A stretch of 26,118 nucleotides of DNA, from assembly GCA_035687255.1 (NCBI GenBank), contig DASRYI010000047.1:1-26118 (forward strand), read 5' to 3'. The translations under genes and the position numbers were made by a program. Position 1 is the first letter of the stretch; every line of letters begins with the position of its first letter. Positions 12,171-20,295 of this stretch are shown one piece after another. The notes under the pieces are model-generated. The model made no database searches and was not told the DNA's origin. It was given only the letters and a program-made list of their open reading frames with translations. The stretch comes from JAKEHA01 sp035687255 (GTDB lineage: Bacteria; Krumholzibacteriota; Krumholzibacteriia; WVZY01; JAKEHA01).

Positions 12171-14516
12171 ATGGACTCCGGCCGCACCCTCGGTTTCCTG
12201 TCCCGTCGTGTATCCCGCTCAATCTTGCTTTCCGCGTCGCTGCTTGCCATCGCATGCGGCAGTGACGGGGATCACTACGCCCCGATTCCGGATGCCCCCC
12301 GGGTGAAATCGTCGGTGGTCGCGGGCGTGGTGCGCGACGGGCAACACCAGAACATCGCCGACGCCGTCGTCATGATCGAGCCCACGACCAACGGTGTAGC
12401 GCAAAGCGTGCTCGATGCACTCGCCACCGCATCTTCCACGAAGGATGCGCCGGCGCCACAGGCCGCTTCGAGGCGGGTCACCACCACTGACAACACGGGG
12501 CGTTTCGCCTTCGATGGCGTCTCACCCGGGGAGTATTTCCTGAATGTGATTGCCGACGACCATCTCGGCGCAGGTCGGTCGGTGGCCGTACCCGACGGGC
12601 CCCAGCTCGCTGACACCGTCATTGTCGACGTCAACCTGACGCCCACCGGCACCTTCTCGGGCGTCGCGACGCTGGAAAGCGGCACCACGCATTCCGGCAC
12701 GGCTGTGTATGTCGACGGCACCTCGTATGTCGCGATGACAACACCGGCGGGGGCGTACAGCATCAGCGATGTTCCCGTGGGGTCGTACACGGTACGTGCC
12801 ACTCATGCCGGTTACGTCGATGACACCAAACCCGGCACGCTGACGACGGCGGGGGAAGTGGTTGCGCTTCCGGCCATGCTTCTCAAGATCAATTCGAACA
12901 TCGCGCCCACCGCGACCATCGTGTCCGCCACGCCGTTGCTCTCCACGTTCCCCGTGGACTTTGTGGCCAGTGGGACAGACATCGACGGAACCATCGTGAA
13001 GTACGAGTGGGATTTTGAAAACGACGGGACCTTCGACTACTCGAGCCCGACAACACCCAACACCAGCCACACGTACGTAAACCCGGGGTCGTACACGGCC
13101 AAGCTGCGCGTCACGGACAACAGTGGCAGCGTAGGACTGGCCGCGATTGCGCTATCGATTGCGTCACCCGTCTACGTTTCCCATACCACGGGTGCGGACG
13201 GAAACAACGGCACCATCGGCGCCCCGGTGTTGAAGATTTCGGACGCCTATGCGCTCGCCGTGGGTCCCCGCAACGCCATCCTCGTGGAGGAGGGCTCGTA
13301 CAACGCCGTGCCGGACTTCCAGAATGGAATCCGTGTGCTGGGCGGCCGTGTGTTGCCGGGATGGGGCGAGGGCAGCGGCTACAGCACCTTCACGGTGGGA
13401 ACGACGCACGCCACGGCGCACGACATCAGCGCGGTGACACTCATCCGCCGCATCGAGATCACGACGTCCGCTCCGTCCAGCGGAAACTCGGTCGCACTGC
13501 ATGTGAAGAATGCCGCACCCGGCATGCTGAGCTTCGAGCAATGTCGCTTTCTGGCGTCGAATGCGCCCGCGGGCGGACCGGCCACCAACGGCACACCGGG
13601 CGCCAACGGAGTCAACGGCCAGGCTGGCGGCGCCGGTTCGTGCAGCGGCCCGGCGGGAACCGGTGGCAGCGGTGGCTACACACAAATCCTCGTTTGCAGA
13701 AATGGCTCGGTCGGTGGCAACGGCGGTCTGGGCAACACCAACGGCGACTCGGGGGGCTCCCTTGGAACCGGACAGTTCGACTACTGCCCAATCAACTTTG
13801 GCGGCTACGGTGGTGCCGGCGCCATCAGTGGCGTACTCGATTGTAACGCCCACGGGCAACCGGGCGGGAATGGCAGCGCGGGATATGACGGGGCCGTGGG
13901 ACAGAACAGCACTGCCGTCACGTCGGCCGGCGGTGTGCTCAACGATGAATGGACTCCGGCAACGACCAGTCCCGGAGGAGCCGGGGTTGATGGGACGGGT
14001 GGCACCGGCGGCGGTGGCGGCGGAGGCCGGTATACCTACGCGTGCGGGACCGGCGGTGGAAACGGTGGCGGTGGCGGCGGTGAGGGTGGAGCCGGCGGAA
14101 CCTCGGGGAGCGGCGGCATCGGCGGCTCCGGTTCGATCGCCGTCATGCTCGCCGATGCATTTCCCGTGTTCGACACCTGCTACTTCCAGTCCGGAAACGG
14201 CGGCGCAGGCGGACCCGGCGGCAACGGCGCGCTGGGAGGAACGGGAGGAGCAGGCGGTCCCGGTGGCGCCGTGTGCACCGTAGATGTGGGTCAGGGAGGC
14301 ACGGGCGGAAACGGCGGACACGGTGGAGCCAGCGGCGCGGGCGCCGGCGGACCCGGTGGACCGAGCTACGGCGTCTACAAGTTCAGTTCCACACCGACAC
14401 TCACCAATTGCACGTTCTCGATCGGCTCGCCCGGCATGGGTGGTTCCGGCGGTGTACATCCGATCCTCGGGGCAGCACCCAACGGCAACGCTGGTCTTTC
14501 CGGGAATACCAACTAG
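12171..14516 (+). CDS. surface lipoprotein: CarboxypepD_reg-like, PKD, DUF1565 and glycine-rich beta-helix
   Basis: 781 residues. Signal peptide with lipidation Cys29 in LLAIAC, followed by Gly-Ser. Domains in order: two CarboxypepD_reg-like beta-sandwiches (about 48-155 and 163-240), a PKD domain (about 246-331, with YEWDFENDG and SHTYVNPGSYTAKLRVTD), then a DUF1565-type opening (about 334-380, YVSHTTGADGNNGT and ILVEEGSY) leading to a beta-helix. From about 465 to 735 the chain is largely GGX triplets, interrupted by rungs FEQCRF, FDTCYF and LTNCTF. This is a cell-surface architecture; ligand unknown. ATG 12171 has AGGAG with 7-base spacing; a TTG at 12135 would add 12 residues before the signal peptide. 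First of three consecutive lipoprotein genes. Confidence 0.88.
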   Translation: MDSGRTLGFLSRRVSRSILLSASLLAIACGSDGDHYAPIPDAPRVKSSVVAGVVRDGQHQNIADAVVMIEPTTNGVAQSVLDALATASSTKDAPAPQAASRRVTTTDNTGRFAFDGVSPGEYFLNVIADDHLGAGRSVAVPDGPQLADTVIVDVNLTPTGTFSGVATLESGTTHSGTAVYVDGTSYVAMTTPAGAYSISDVPVGSYTVRATHAGYVDDTKPGTLTTAGEVVALPAMLLKINSNIAPTATIVSATPLLSTFPVDFVASGTDIDGTIVKYEWDFENDGTFDYSSPTTPNTSHTYVNPGSYTAKLRVTDNSGSVGLAAIALSIASPVYVSHTTGADGNNGTIGAPVLKISDAYALAVGPRNAILVEEGSYNAVPDFQNGIRVLGGRVLPGWGEGSGYSTFTVGTTHATAHDISAVTLIRRIEITTSAPSSGNSVALHVKNAAPGMLSFEQCRFLASNAPAGGPATNGTPGANGVNGQAGGAGSCSGPAGTGGSGGYTQILVCRNGSVGGNGGLGNTNGDSGGSLGTGQFDYCPINFGGYGGAGAISGVLDCNAHGQPGGNGSAGYDGAVGQNSTAVTSAGGVLNDEWTPATTSPGGAGVDGTGGTGGGGGGGRYTYACGTGGGNGGGGGGEGGAGGTSGSGGIGGSGSIAVMLADAFPVFDTCYFQSGNGGAGGPGGNGALGGTGGAGGPGGAVCTVDVGQGGTGGNGGHGGASGAGAGGPGGPSYGVYKFSSTPTLTNCTFSIGSPGMGGSGGVHPILGAAPNGNAGLSGNTN

Positions 14517-14561
14517 CGGAGGCGGTCACGGCAAACTTCCATCCCACCTCGCAAAATCGCT

Positions 14562-14567
14562 TATACT
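14562..14567 (+). promoter_or_regulatory. -10 box of the first 14-repeat lipoprotein gene
   Basis: TATACT (5 of 6 to consensus) lies 31 bases before the start codon in the 81-base gap. No good -35 hexamer is visible at 16-18 bases. It suggests that this gene can be transcribed apart from the preceding lipoprotein. Confidence 0.35.
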
Positions 14568-14597
14568 GATCCGGCGCGGCACGGCCCGGCCGCGCGG

Positions 14598-16331
14598 ATG
14601 CTCATGAAACTGTCCGGGTGTTTCCTCTGTGTCCTGGCCGGCGCGTTTCTGGCCGCGTGCAGCAACGATTCCATCACGTCCGCGGGGCCGTATACACCGC
14701 CCACCCTGCACGCCACACTGCAGTCGCTGGACCGGGACTTCAACGCGGTGTGCGGCGCAGGACCCAACGATCTGTACCTCGCCGGCGTTGCGTTGCTCCG
14801 AAATCACGGCGCATCGTGGCAACCCGTGGTGTTACCCCCCCTTTTCAGGAATGAGTTTCGCCACGCGATCGGATTTCCGACGGGCGAGGTGATTCTGGAC
14901 GATGGTTACTCCATGTTTGAACTCAAGGACGGCCGGTGGTTCCAGTTCGTCCTCCCTCCCGGCTATATCAGGGCGTCATGGGCGCGGGCGCCCGACGACG
15001 TCTATATCGCAACCACCTTCCAGGCGTATCACTTTGACGGACTCTCGTGGACGAAGCTGCCACTATCCGACGATAAGTATTTGAATTGTATCGCCGGCAA
15101 TCAGGCCGGGCATGTGGTGCTGGGTGGTGACCGGGGGTACATCGCCATCTACGACGGGAACACATGGTCGGAAACGTCTCTGGATAGCACCGCGTATGTC
15201 TCTTCGGTCGCCATGACCGAGTCGGGCACTGCGTTTGCCACCGATTATCCGCAGATTTTCTCAATCGTCGGTAATACGCATACCAGTATCAGCGATGAAT
15301 ACAATTACGAACCTGATCTTCGCGCCGATGGCGATCGACTGTACTCTTTCGGATCGTACAGCGATTGCAATACGTACGTTAATCGAATCAGAATGTATGA
15401 CGGCACGTGGCATGACGTTCTCACCACACCGCAGAGCATCAGCGACCTGTGGGTCGGGCGCGGCGAAATCATTGCCTTCGGACGGGACGGATTTCTGTGG
15501 CGGGGAACCGCCAGCGGCGGGGACGAACAGTCTCCTCCCTATCCGGCGCGCGGACCGCTGGTTGACGTTGCCGAGATCGATGGCGCGATATACGCCGTTG
15601 GCGAAGGCGCATTCCGCTACGAAGCGGGCAGCTGGACCGATCTGAACAAGGAGTACATCACGCGCTCGCTCGCGGACGGAGTATCAGGTCTGAACCGCAA
15701 CGACATCTACGCCGTCGGCTACCAGATGATTCTCCATTACGATGGAAGAGCGTGGTCGTGGGTCAACGGTGGTCTCGATGCACGATTGGAAGCCGTGTGG
15801 GAGGCGCCAAACGGCCACGTGATCGCGGTGGGCAACGGTATCGTAGAGTTTGACGGGCTCCGCTGGTCGAGGACGGAGCTTCCGATTGGCGCACTCGCGC
15901 TTTACGACGTGTGGGGTGCGGGCGGAACGGTAGTCGCGGTCGGGTTCAACGGACTGGCGGTCAAGAAGACGTCGCAGGGTTGGGAGAAGATGTCCACGAA
16001 CACCGACGAAGCGATGTATTCCCTGTGGGGATGGGACGAGCAACACATCTATGCGGCTACCAGTGCATCCAACCAGATCATGTTCTACAACGGCGCGACC
16101 TGGCGCCCCGTCATCATCAACGGCGTTGATGCAGGGGATCCCTCGAGCATCTGGGGGACGTCACCGTCCAATCTGTTCGTACTCAACCGAAGCGGCAGGC
16201 TTGTCCACTTCGACGGCAGGGGCTGGACAAACGAAGAGTGCATCCTGGGCTCCATGGGCCGGATCTGCGGAAGCGGCACGTCCAACCTGCTCGCCGTCGG
16301 CTACGGCGGGGCCGTCGCCTACTCCCGCTAG
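14598..16331 (+). CDS. lipoprotein with 14 propeller-like repeats (paralogue 1)
   Basis: 577 residues. Signal peptide with a good lipobox FLAAC, Cys21, then Ser. The rest is built from repeats of roughly 35-45 residues with the core pattern (Y/I/V)AVGxxGxxxxxDGxxW. I count 14 copies, for example YIATTFQAYHFDGLSW, IAVGNGIVEFDGLRW and FVLNRSGRLVHFDGRGW, degenerate near residues 205-300. Proteins with 'WGxSPSDVFAVG...HYDGSxW' repeats are common in Myxococcota and related genomes and are predicted beta-propellers; their function is unknown. A second in-frame ATG at 14604 is equally possible and has GGA six bases upstream. The gene lies 81 bases after the glycine-rich lipoprotein and is paralogous to the one at 20296. 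Confidence 0.85.
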   Translation: MLMKLSGCFLCVLAGAFLAACSNDSITSAGPYTPPTLHATLQSLDRDFNAVCGAGPNDLYLAGVALLRNHGASWQPVVLPPLFRNEFRHAIGFPTGEVILDDGYSMFELKDGRWFQFVLPPGYIRASWARAPDDVYIATTFQAYHFDGLSWTKLPLSDDKYLNCIAGNQAGHVVLGGDRGYIAIYDGNTWSETSLDSTAYVSSVAMTESGTAFATDYPQIFSIVGNTHTSISDEYNYEPDLRADGDRLYSFGSYSDCNTYVNRIRMYDGTWHDVLTTPQSISDLWVGRGEIIAFGRDGFLWRGTASGGDEQSPPYPARGPLVDVAEIDGAIYAVGEGAFRYEAGSWTDLNKEYITRSLADGVSGLNRNDIYAVGYQMILHYDGRAWSWVNGGLDARLEAVWEAPNGHVIAVGNGIVEFDGLRWSRTELPIGALALYDVWGAGGTVVAVGFNGLAVKKTSQGWEKMSTNTDEAMYSLWGWDEQHIYAATSASNQIMFYNGATWRPVIINGVDAGDPSSIWGTSPSNLFVLNRSGRLVHFDGRGWTNEECILGSMGRICGSGTSNLLAVGYGGAVAYSR

Positions 16332-16427
16332 CGCTCGCGAACAACCTGTGATTTTTGGCCGGCTCCCGTGTCCATACCATGGATACATGGGCCCGGCAGT
16401 GCCGCCGTGGCCGAACCGGAGGCCGCG

Positions 16428-18110
16428 ATGCGCACCAAATTCTGGGGCTTTCACCTTTGCCTGACCCTCTCCCTGCTCCTGACATCCTGCGGAGGCGACA
16501 GCAGCACCTCGCCAGCTCCCACGCAGCAGGGACCCATCCACACCGACATAAACAAGTCTGCCAGTAAGACCATCGGGCCCGACGGCGGTTCGATTACCAC
16601 CACCGGATCCAACGGCATCCAGTACACGCTCGAAGTCCCCGCGGGAGCATTGATCGCGGGAACGAAAATCACGGTCACGCCGGTGTCCAGTATCGACGAC
16701 CTCGGGCTGGATGGCGGCCTGGCGGGTGCCGTCGTGCTGCAACCGTCGGGACTCGAGTTCGCCTACCCGGCGATTCTGCACATCACGACTACGAAAACCG
16801 CGGGCGACGGACAGCGTCTTCAGGCCTTCAGCTCCAACGGGGATTTCTCGGCACGCGCACTCGGGTTCGCGGCCTCGAACGGGGATGAAGTGGAGGTCAT
16901 GGTGTCCCATTTCAGCGCCGCGGGCGCGGGATTCGGCACCGAGGAAAATCTTTCTTCATTCGCGACGCCCTCCTCCGATGTGATGGCCAGTTTCATCAAC
17001 GACCTGTTCGAGATTCCCGTACCCTGGTCGACGGTAGATATCGCGCAGGCCACCCAGACCGGCCACGACGTCTTTTCACAGGTGGTGCTCCCCGAGCTTC
17101 AGGGTGCAGGCACGGATGCAGAACTGATTCAGGCGCTCGCCGACTACAACGGCTGGCGCAGCATCCTGGACGTGATCGATGCCACCGGCGTCGTGGACGT
17201 GAACTTTCTCGCCGGCATTCACAATACGCCGACCGAGTATGTGGACGACATCAACCAGGCCCTGGAGGCGGCCGCGCAGGCGATTCTCGACGCCATCTCC
17301 AGCAACAGTTTTGTGTGCGAGGCGCACGAGAGCATCACCGCGCTGGGCAACGTCCTGTTCTGGCAGAAGCAGGCCCAGTTGCTCGGCATCGACACCGTGG
17401 CCAATCACCTGGACCGGCAGACCATTCTCAACAATCTGTGCGCGCACGTGATCGTCGACAGCGGAAGCCTTCCCGCCAACCTGCAGGTCGGGTTTCCGCA
17501 TTCGCTGGATCTCGATTTCGGTCTTCAGTTCAACGGGTCCAGCGGTTCTATCGACGCACCCTTCTTCGTGGAAGTAACGGGCGTCGGTCTGAACATCCAG
17601 AGTCCGCAGGGATTCAGCGACTCGCACGGAAAATACACCACCGTGATCACGGCGACCCAGGCGGGTGGGGTTTCATTCTTCGCCACCGCGTCGCTGGTGC
17701 TGCCGGGAACCAAGGTCGGCAGCGACGTGCAGGGTTTCGCCAGTGACGGGGCCGGCAGTACCGACGTGAGCGGCGACTGGGCCGGCCCCGAGTCGGGCAC
17801 GCTCGAGGGGAACTCACCGCTCGAGTGGGCGGTGCGCGTTCATCTGGAGCAGAATCAGAACGCCATCAGTGGAACCGTCACCGAATGTCACATCCTCCCC
17901 GGCGCCACCATATCGGCCACGCTCACCGGCACTCAGCTTCTCAATGTGACGGTGGAATTCAGCGGTGACGGCGCCACGTGCATCGCCCACGGATCCGGCA
18001 CCGTGAACGGCAACAGCATGACCATCACAGTCGACGATCCGGAGTGCAACGGCGGCCTGCACTGGGTGATGAATCTGACCAAAGATGCGTTCGTGCAGTG
18101 CCCGCAGTAG
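16428..18110 (+). CDS. lipoprotein with ZU5-like N-terminal domain
   Basis: 560 residues. Signal peptide with lipobox LLLTSC, Cys21, then Gly-Gly. A Ser/Thr/Pro linker is followed by a ZU5-like beta-domain at about 45-150: IGPDGGSI, then IQYTLEVPAGALIAGTKITVTPV, the hallmark of bacterial ZU5-type surface modules. A mostly helical middle (about 185-370) with conserved-looking Trp and Cys residues is unrecognised. The C-terminal ~170 residues are beta-rich, with a small GTL/SGT barrel-like region containing Cys residues (ECHILPG, ATCIAHG, PECNGG) that may form disulphides. ATG 16428 has GGAGG at 5-base spacing; an in-frame ATG at 16368 would put 20 extra residues before the signal peptide. Last of three lipoproteins; ends 13 bases from the convergent dinB stop. 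Confidence 0.8.
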   Translation: MRTKFWGFHLCLTLSLLLTSCGGDSSTSPAPTQQGPIHTDINKSASKTIGPDGGSITTTGSNGIQYTLEVPAGALIAGTKITVTPVSSIDDLGLDGGLAGAVVLQPSGLEFAYPAILHITTTKTAGDGQRLQAFSSNGDFSARALGFAASNGDEVEVMVSHFSAAGAGFGTEENLSSFATPSSDVMASFINDLFEIPVPWSTVDIAQATQTGHDVFSQVVLPELQGAGTDAELIQALADYNGWRSILDVIDATGVVDVNFLAGIHNTPTEYVDDINQALEAAAQAILDAISSNSFVCEAHESITALGNVLFWQKQAQLLGIDTVANHLDRQTILNNLCAHVIVDSGSLPANLQVGFPHSLDLDFGLQFNGSSGSIDAPFFVEVTGVGLNIQSPQGFSDSHGKYTTVITATQAGGVSFFATASLVLPGTKVGSDVQGFASDGAGSTDVSGDWAGPESGTLEGNSPLEWAVRVHLEQNQNAISGTVTECHILPGATISATLTGTQLLNVTVEFSGDGATCIAHGSGTVNGNSMTITVDDPECNGGLHWVMNLTKDAFVQCPQ

Positions 18111-18123
18111 GCGGGCGGTGGCG

Positions 18124-19317
18124 CTAGTCGGTCCGCGACGGACGCTTGCCGGCGCGGCGCACCACGGTGGCGCCGAAGCGTTCGCGCAGCGAGTCCATGA
18201 CGGTGTCGAGCGTGCGGTTGCGCGTGGCGCGCGGCGTGTCGAAGAGGTCACCGGAGATTTCTTCCGCGTGGGAGAGGTTGGAGAGGGATACGCCAAGGAG
18301 CCGCAGCGCCCTGCCCTGTCTGTCGAGTCGCCTTTCGAGCAGCTCACGCGCCGTGTCCCGGATGATCACGGACTCGTTGGTCGGCCCCGCCAGTGTCATC
18401 GCCCGCGTCACCGTGCTGAAATCTGCGTAGCGCGCCTTGAGATTGACGGTGTGCCCCACCATGCCCTCGGCGCGCGCCCGCACCGCCACCCTCTCCGACA
18501 ACATATCCAGTTCGGCGCGCAGCTCCGCGGCATCCGCGATGTCGCGCGCAAACGTGTTCTCCGCACCGATCGACTTGGCCTCTGCGTCGGCGATGACTTC
18601 GCGGTCGTCGAGGCCGCGCGCCAGTTCCTGCATGTGTGCGGCATACGAACCCACGAGCCGTTCCAGTTTCGCATGCTCCGCGCGCACCACATCCCCGATG
18701 GTGTGAATGCCGGCCCTGAGCAGAACGTCCTCCGTCTTCTTCCCCACTCCCCACAGGCGTGACACCGGCAGCGGCGCCAGCTTTGCCTCCGCCTCGTTCT
18801 GCGTGATCACCACATAGCCGTCGGGTTTTTCCAGGTCGCTGGCCAGCTTGGCGAGAAACTTGTTGGGCGCCACACCCACCGACGCGATCAGCCCGACCTC
18901 GTTGCGGACTCGCTGTTTGATCGCGCGCCCGATCTCCGGCCCGGTGCCGAACAACGCCGCACTCGCGGTGACGTCGAGAAACGCCTCGTCGATGGAGATG
19001 GGCTCGACCAGGGGGGTGTAGCTGTCGAGAATGGCGCGAATCGCGCGCGATACCTCGACGTAGCGCGACATGCGCGGCAAAATGAAGACGCCGTGCGGAC
19101 ACAGCTTGTGCGCCCGGTATGAACTCATGGCCGAATGCACGCCGAACTTCCGGGCTTCGTAGGAGGCGGCCGCCACCACACCCCGTGTTTCCGGCGTCCC
19201 GCCCACGATGACGGCCTTCCCTGCCAGCGACGGGTTGTCCAGCACCTCGACCGAGGCGTAAAAGGCATCCATGTCGACATGGATGATCGAACGGGGTTTG
19301 CCGGTCGCGTCCGCCAT
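18124..19317 (-). CDS. dinB: DNA polymerase IV (Y-family translesion polymerase)
   Basis: 397 residues, close to the family length with a slightly long C-terminus. Catalytic carboxylates are in VDMDAFYASVE (Asp15, Asp17) and SIDEAFLD (Asp110, Glu111). The residue at the steric-gate position is Tyr20, as in Dpo4 rather than the Phe of E. coli. The helix-hairpin-helix LWGVGKKTEDVL (about 178-190) and the little-finger domain (about 240-350) follow, then GDLFD (356-360), which resembles the beta-clamp-binding motif. It copies past damaged bases with low fidelity. No SOS box was seen upstream. The gene starts 23 bases from the divergent SDR gene and shows no Shine-Dalgarno, consistent with a leaderless transcript. 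Confidence 0.95.
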   Translation of the reverse strand: MADATGKPRSIIHVDMDAFYASVEVLDNPSLAGKAVIVGGTPETRGVVAAASYEARKFGVHSAMSSYRAHKLCPHGVFILPRMSRYVEVSRAIRAILDSYTPLVEPISIDEAFLDVTASAALFGTGPEIGRAIKQRVRNEVGLIASVGVAPNKFLAKLASDLEKPDGYVVITQNEAEAKLAPLPVSRLWGVGKKTEDVLLRAGIHTIGDVVRAEHAKLERLVGSYAAHMQELARGLDDREVIADAEAKSIGAENTFARDIADAAELRAELDMLSERVAVRARAEGMVGHTVNLKARYADFSTVTRAMTLAGPTNESVIIRDTARELLERRLDRQGRALRLLGVSLSNLSHAEEISGDLFDTPRATRNRTLDTVMDSLRERFGATVVRRAGKRPSRTD

Positions 19318-19348
19318 CGGCGCTACTGTATCATGCCCGCATGGCGGA
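19310..19348. promoter_or_regulatory. 23-base divergent start region of dinB and an SDR, probably leaderless on both sides
   Basis: The two start codons are separated by 23 bases. Plus strand: TATCAT (19329-19334) ends 6 bases before ATG 19341. Minus strand: TACAGT (19330-19325) ends 7 bases before ATG 19317. Both fit TANNNT-type -10 boxes whose +1 would be the start codon itself. Neither gene has a Shine-Dalgarno. The two starts form an 8-base inverted repeat, TCCGCCAT (19310-19317)/ATGGCGGA (19341-19348). Confidence 0.45.
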
Positions 19349-20201
19349 AATGTCGGCGAAGGGAAAGACCATGCTGGTCACCGGGGCCTCGTCGGGAATC
19401 GGTGAGGCCACGGCCGCGCAACTGGCGGCCCTGGGCGCTCACGTTGTGATGGTGAGCCGGACGCGCAAGCGCGGCGAAAAGGCGCGCGACCGGATCGTCC
19501 GCGCACATCCATCCGCCTCGCTCGACCTCCTGGTCGCCGACCTCTCGACGACCAGCGCCATCCGCGCCCTGGCGGATGAATTCAGTTCAAAACACCCGCG
19601 CCTCGACGTGCTCATGAACAATGCCGCTGTCATGACGAGCACGCGCCGCACCACGCGCGACGGTTTCGAGATGCAGTTCTTCGTGAACCACCTGGCGTAT
19701 TTCCTGCTGACCGGATTGCTGCTGCATGTGATGCGCGCGGGGGCGCCGGCTCGCATCATCAACGTGGCGTCGACCGCCCACTCGCGCGGGCAGATTGAGT
19801 TCGACGACCTGCAGATGACGTCGCGCTACAACGGCTATCAGCAGTACGCCAACACCAAGCTCATGAACATCATGTTCACGTATGCACTGGCCGCGCGTCT
19901 GGAAGGCACCTCGGTGACGTGCAACTGCCTGCATCCGGGCGTCATTCGCACCGGTCTCATGCGCGGCGTGTCGCCCGTGATCCACATTCTGTGGCAATCC
20001 ACCGGGAAGTTTTTCAAACAACCCTCCGACGGCGCCGAAACACCGGTGTATCTGGCAACTTCGCCCGAGGTTGCCACCGTTTCCGGGAAATACTTCCGGC
20101 ACTGCCGACCCTATGGAACCAACCAGATCTCGTACGACGCGGCCGCGCAGCAGCGCCTGTGGGAAGCGAGCGAGCGCCTCGTCGACTTGCGTTATCCGTG
20201 A
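19341..20201 (+). CDS. short-chain dehydrogenase, retinol-dehydrogenase-like
   Basis: 286 residues. Classical SDR motifs: TGASSGIG (14-21), NNAA at 93-96 in place of NNAG, Asn116, catalytic Ser144, and Tyr169-x3-Lys173. SRTRKR after the second strand contains basic residues that favour NADP(H). The pattern VNHLAYFLLTGLLL and the substrate-binding C-terminus (CLHPGVIRTGL) match the retinol dehydrogenase/WW-oxidoreductase-like subgroup, which bacteria use on unknown lipophilic alcohols or ketones. It is not closely similar to the SDR at 7642, so this is not a recent duplicate. Start 19341 is favoured by the -10 box at 19329-19334; Met4 at 19350 is an alternative. The -NNAA variant is tolerated in this subgroup. 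Confidence 0.9.
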   Translation: MAEMSAKGKTMLVTGASSGIGEATAAQLAALGAHVVMVSRTRKRGEKARDRIVRAHPSASLDLLVADLSTTSAIRALADEFSSKHPRLDVLMNNAAVMTSTRRTTRDGFEMQFFVNHLAYFLLTGLLLHVMRAGAPARIINVASTAHSRGQIEFDDLQMTSRYNGYQQYANTKLMNIMFTYALAARLEGTSVTCNCLHPGVIRTGLMRGVSPVIHILWQSTGKFFKQPSDGAETPVYLATSPEVATVSGKYFRHCRPYGTNQISYDAAAQQRLWEASERLVDLRYP

Positions 20202-20227
20202 GAGGCAAGCGGCAGACGGATACGCCC

Positions 20228-20256
20228 TTGTGCGAATCGCACCCCTGCCCTAGTAT
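20228..20256 (+). promoter_or_regulatory. candidate promoter of the second 14-repeat lipoprotein gene
   Basis: TTGTGC (20228-20233) and TAGTAT (20251-20256) are 17 bases apart in the 94-base gap after the SDR gene. A start near 20263 gives a leader of about 33 bases without a Shine-Dalgarno. The matches are 3 of 6 and 4 of 6 to consensus. Confidence 0.35.
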
Positions 20257-20295
20257 TGAAGTGTCCCGCCTCTCGTTGTCCGTGCCCCGACCATT

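Noticed and set aside
13600..14360. GGN-rich DNA considered as a CRISPR or simple-repeat array
   Set aside because: It has no fixed repeat unit or spacer; the periodicity is codon-level Gly-Gly-X in an open frame.
13164..14459. 431-codon minus-strand frame opposite the glycine-rich lipoprotein
   Set aside because: It arises from the GGN-rich codons of the lipoprotein read backwards (Ala/Thr-rich translation) and has no gene-like signals.
16332..16427. Gap before the ZU5 lipoprotein searched for a tRNA or promoter
   Set aside because: No cloverleaf and no -35/-10 pair of acceptable spacing; only small palindromes around CCATGG and CGGCA/TGCCG.
18124..19317. dinB considered as an SOS-regulated gene
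   Set aside because: No LexA-type palindrome is seen in the 23-base upstream gap.
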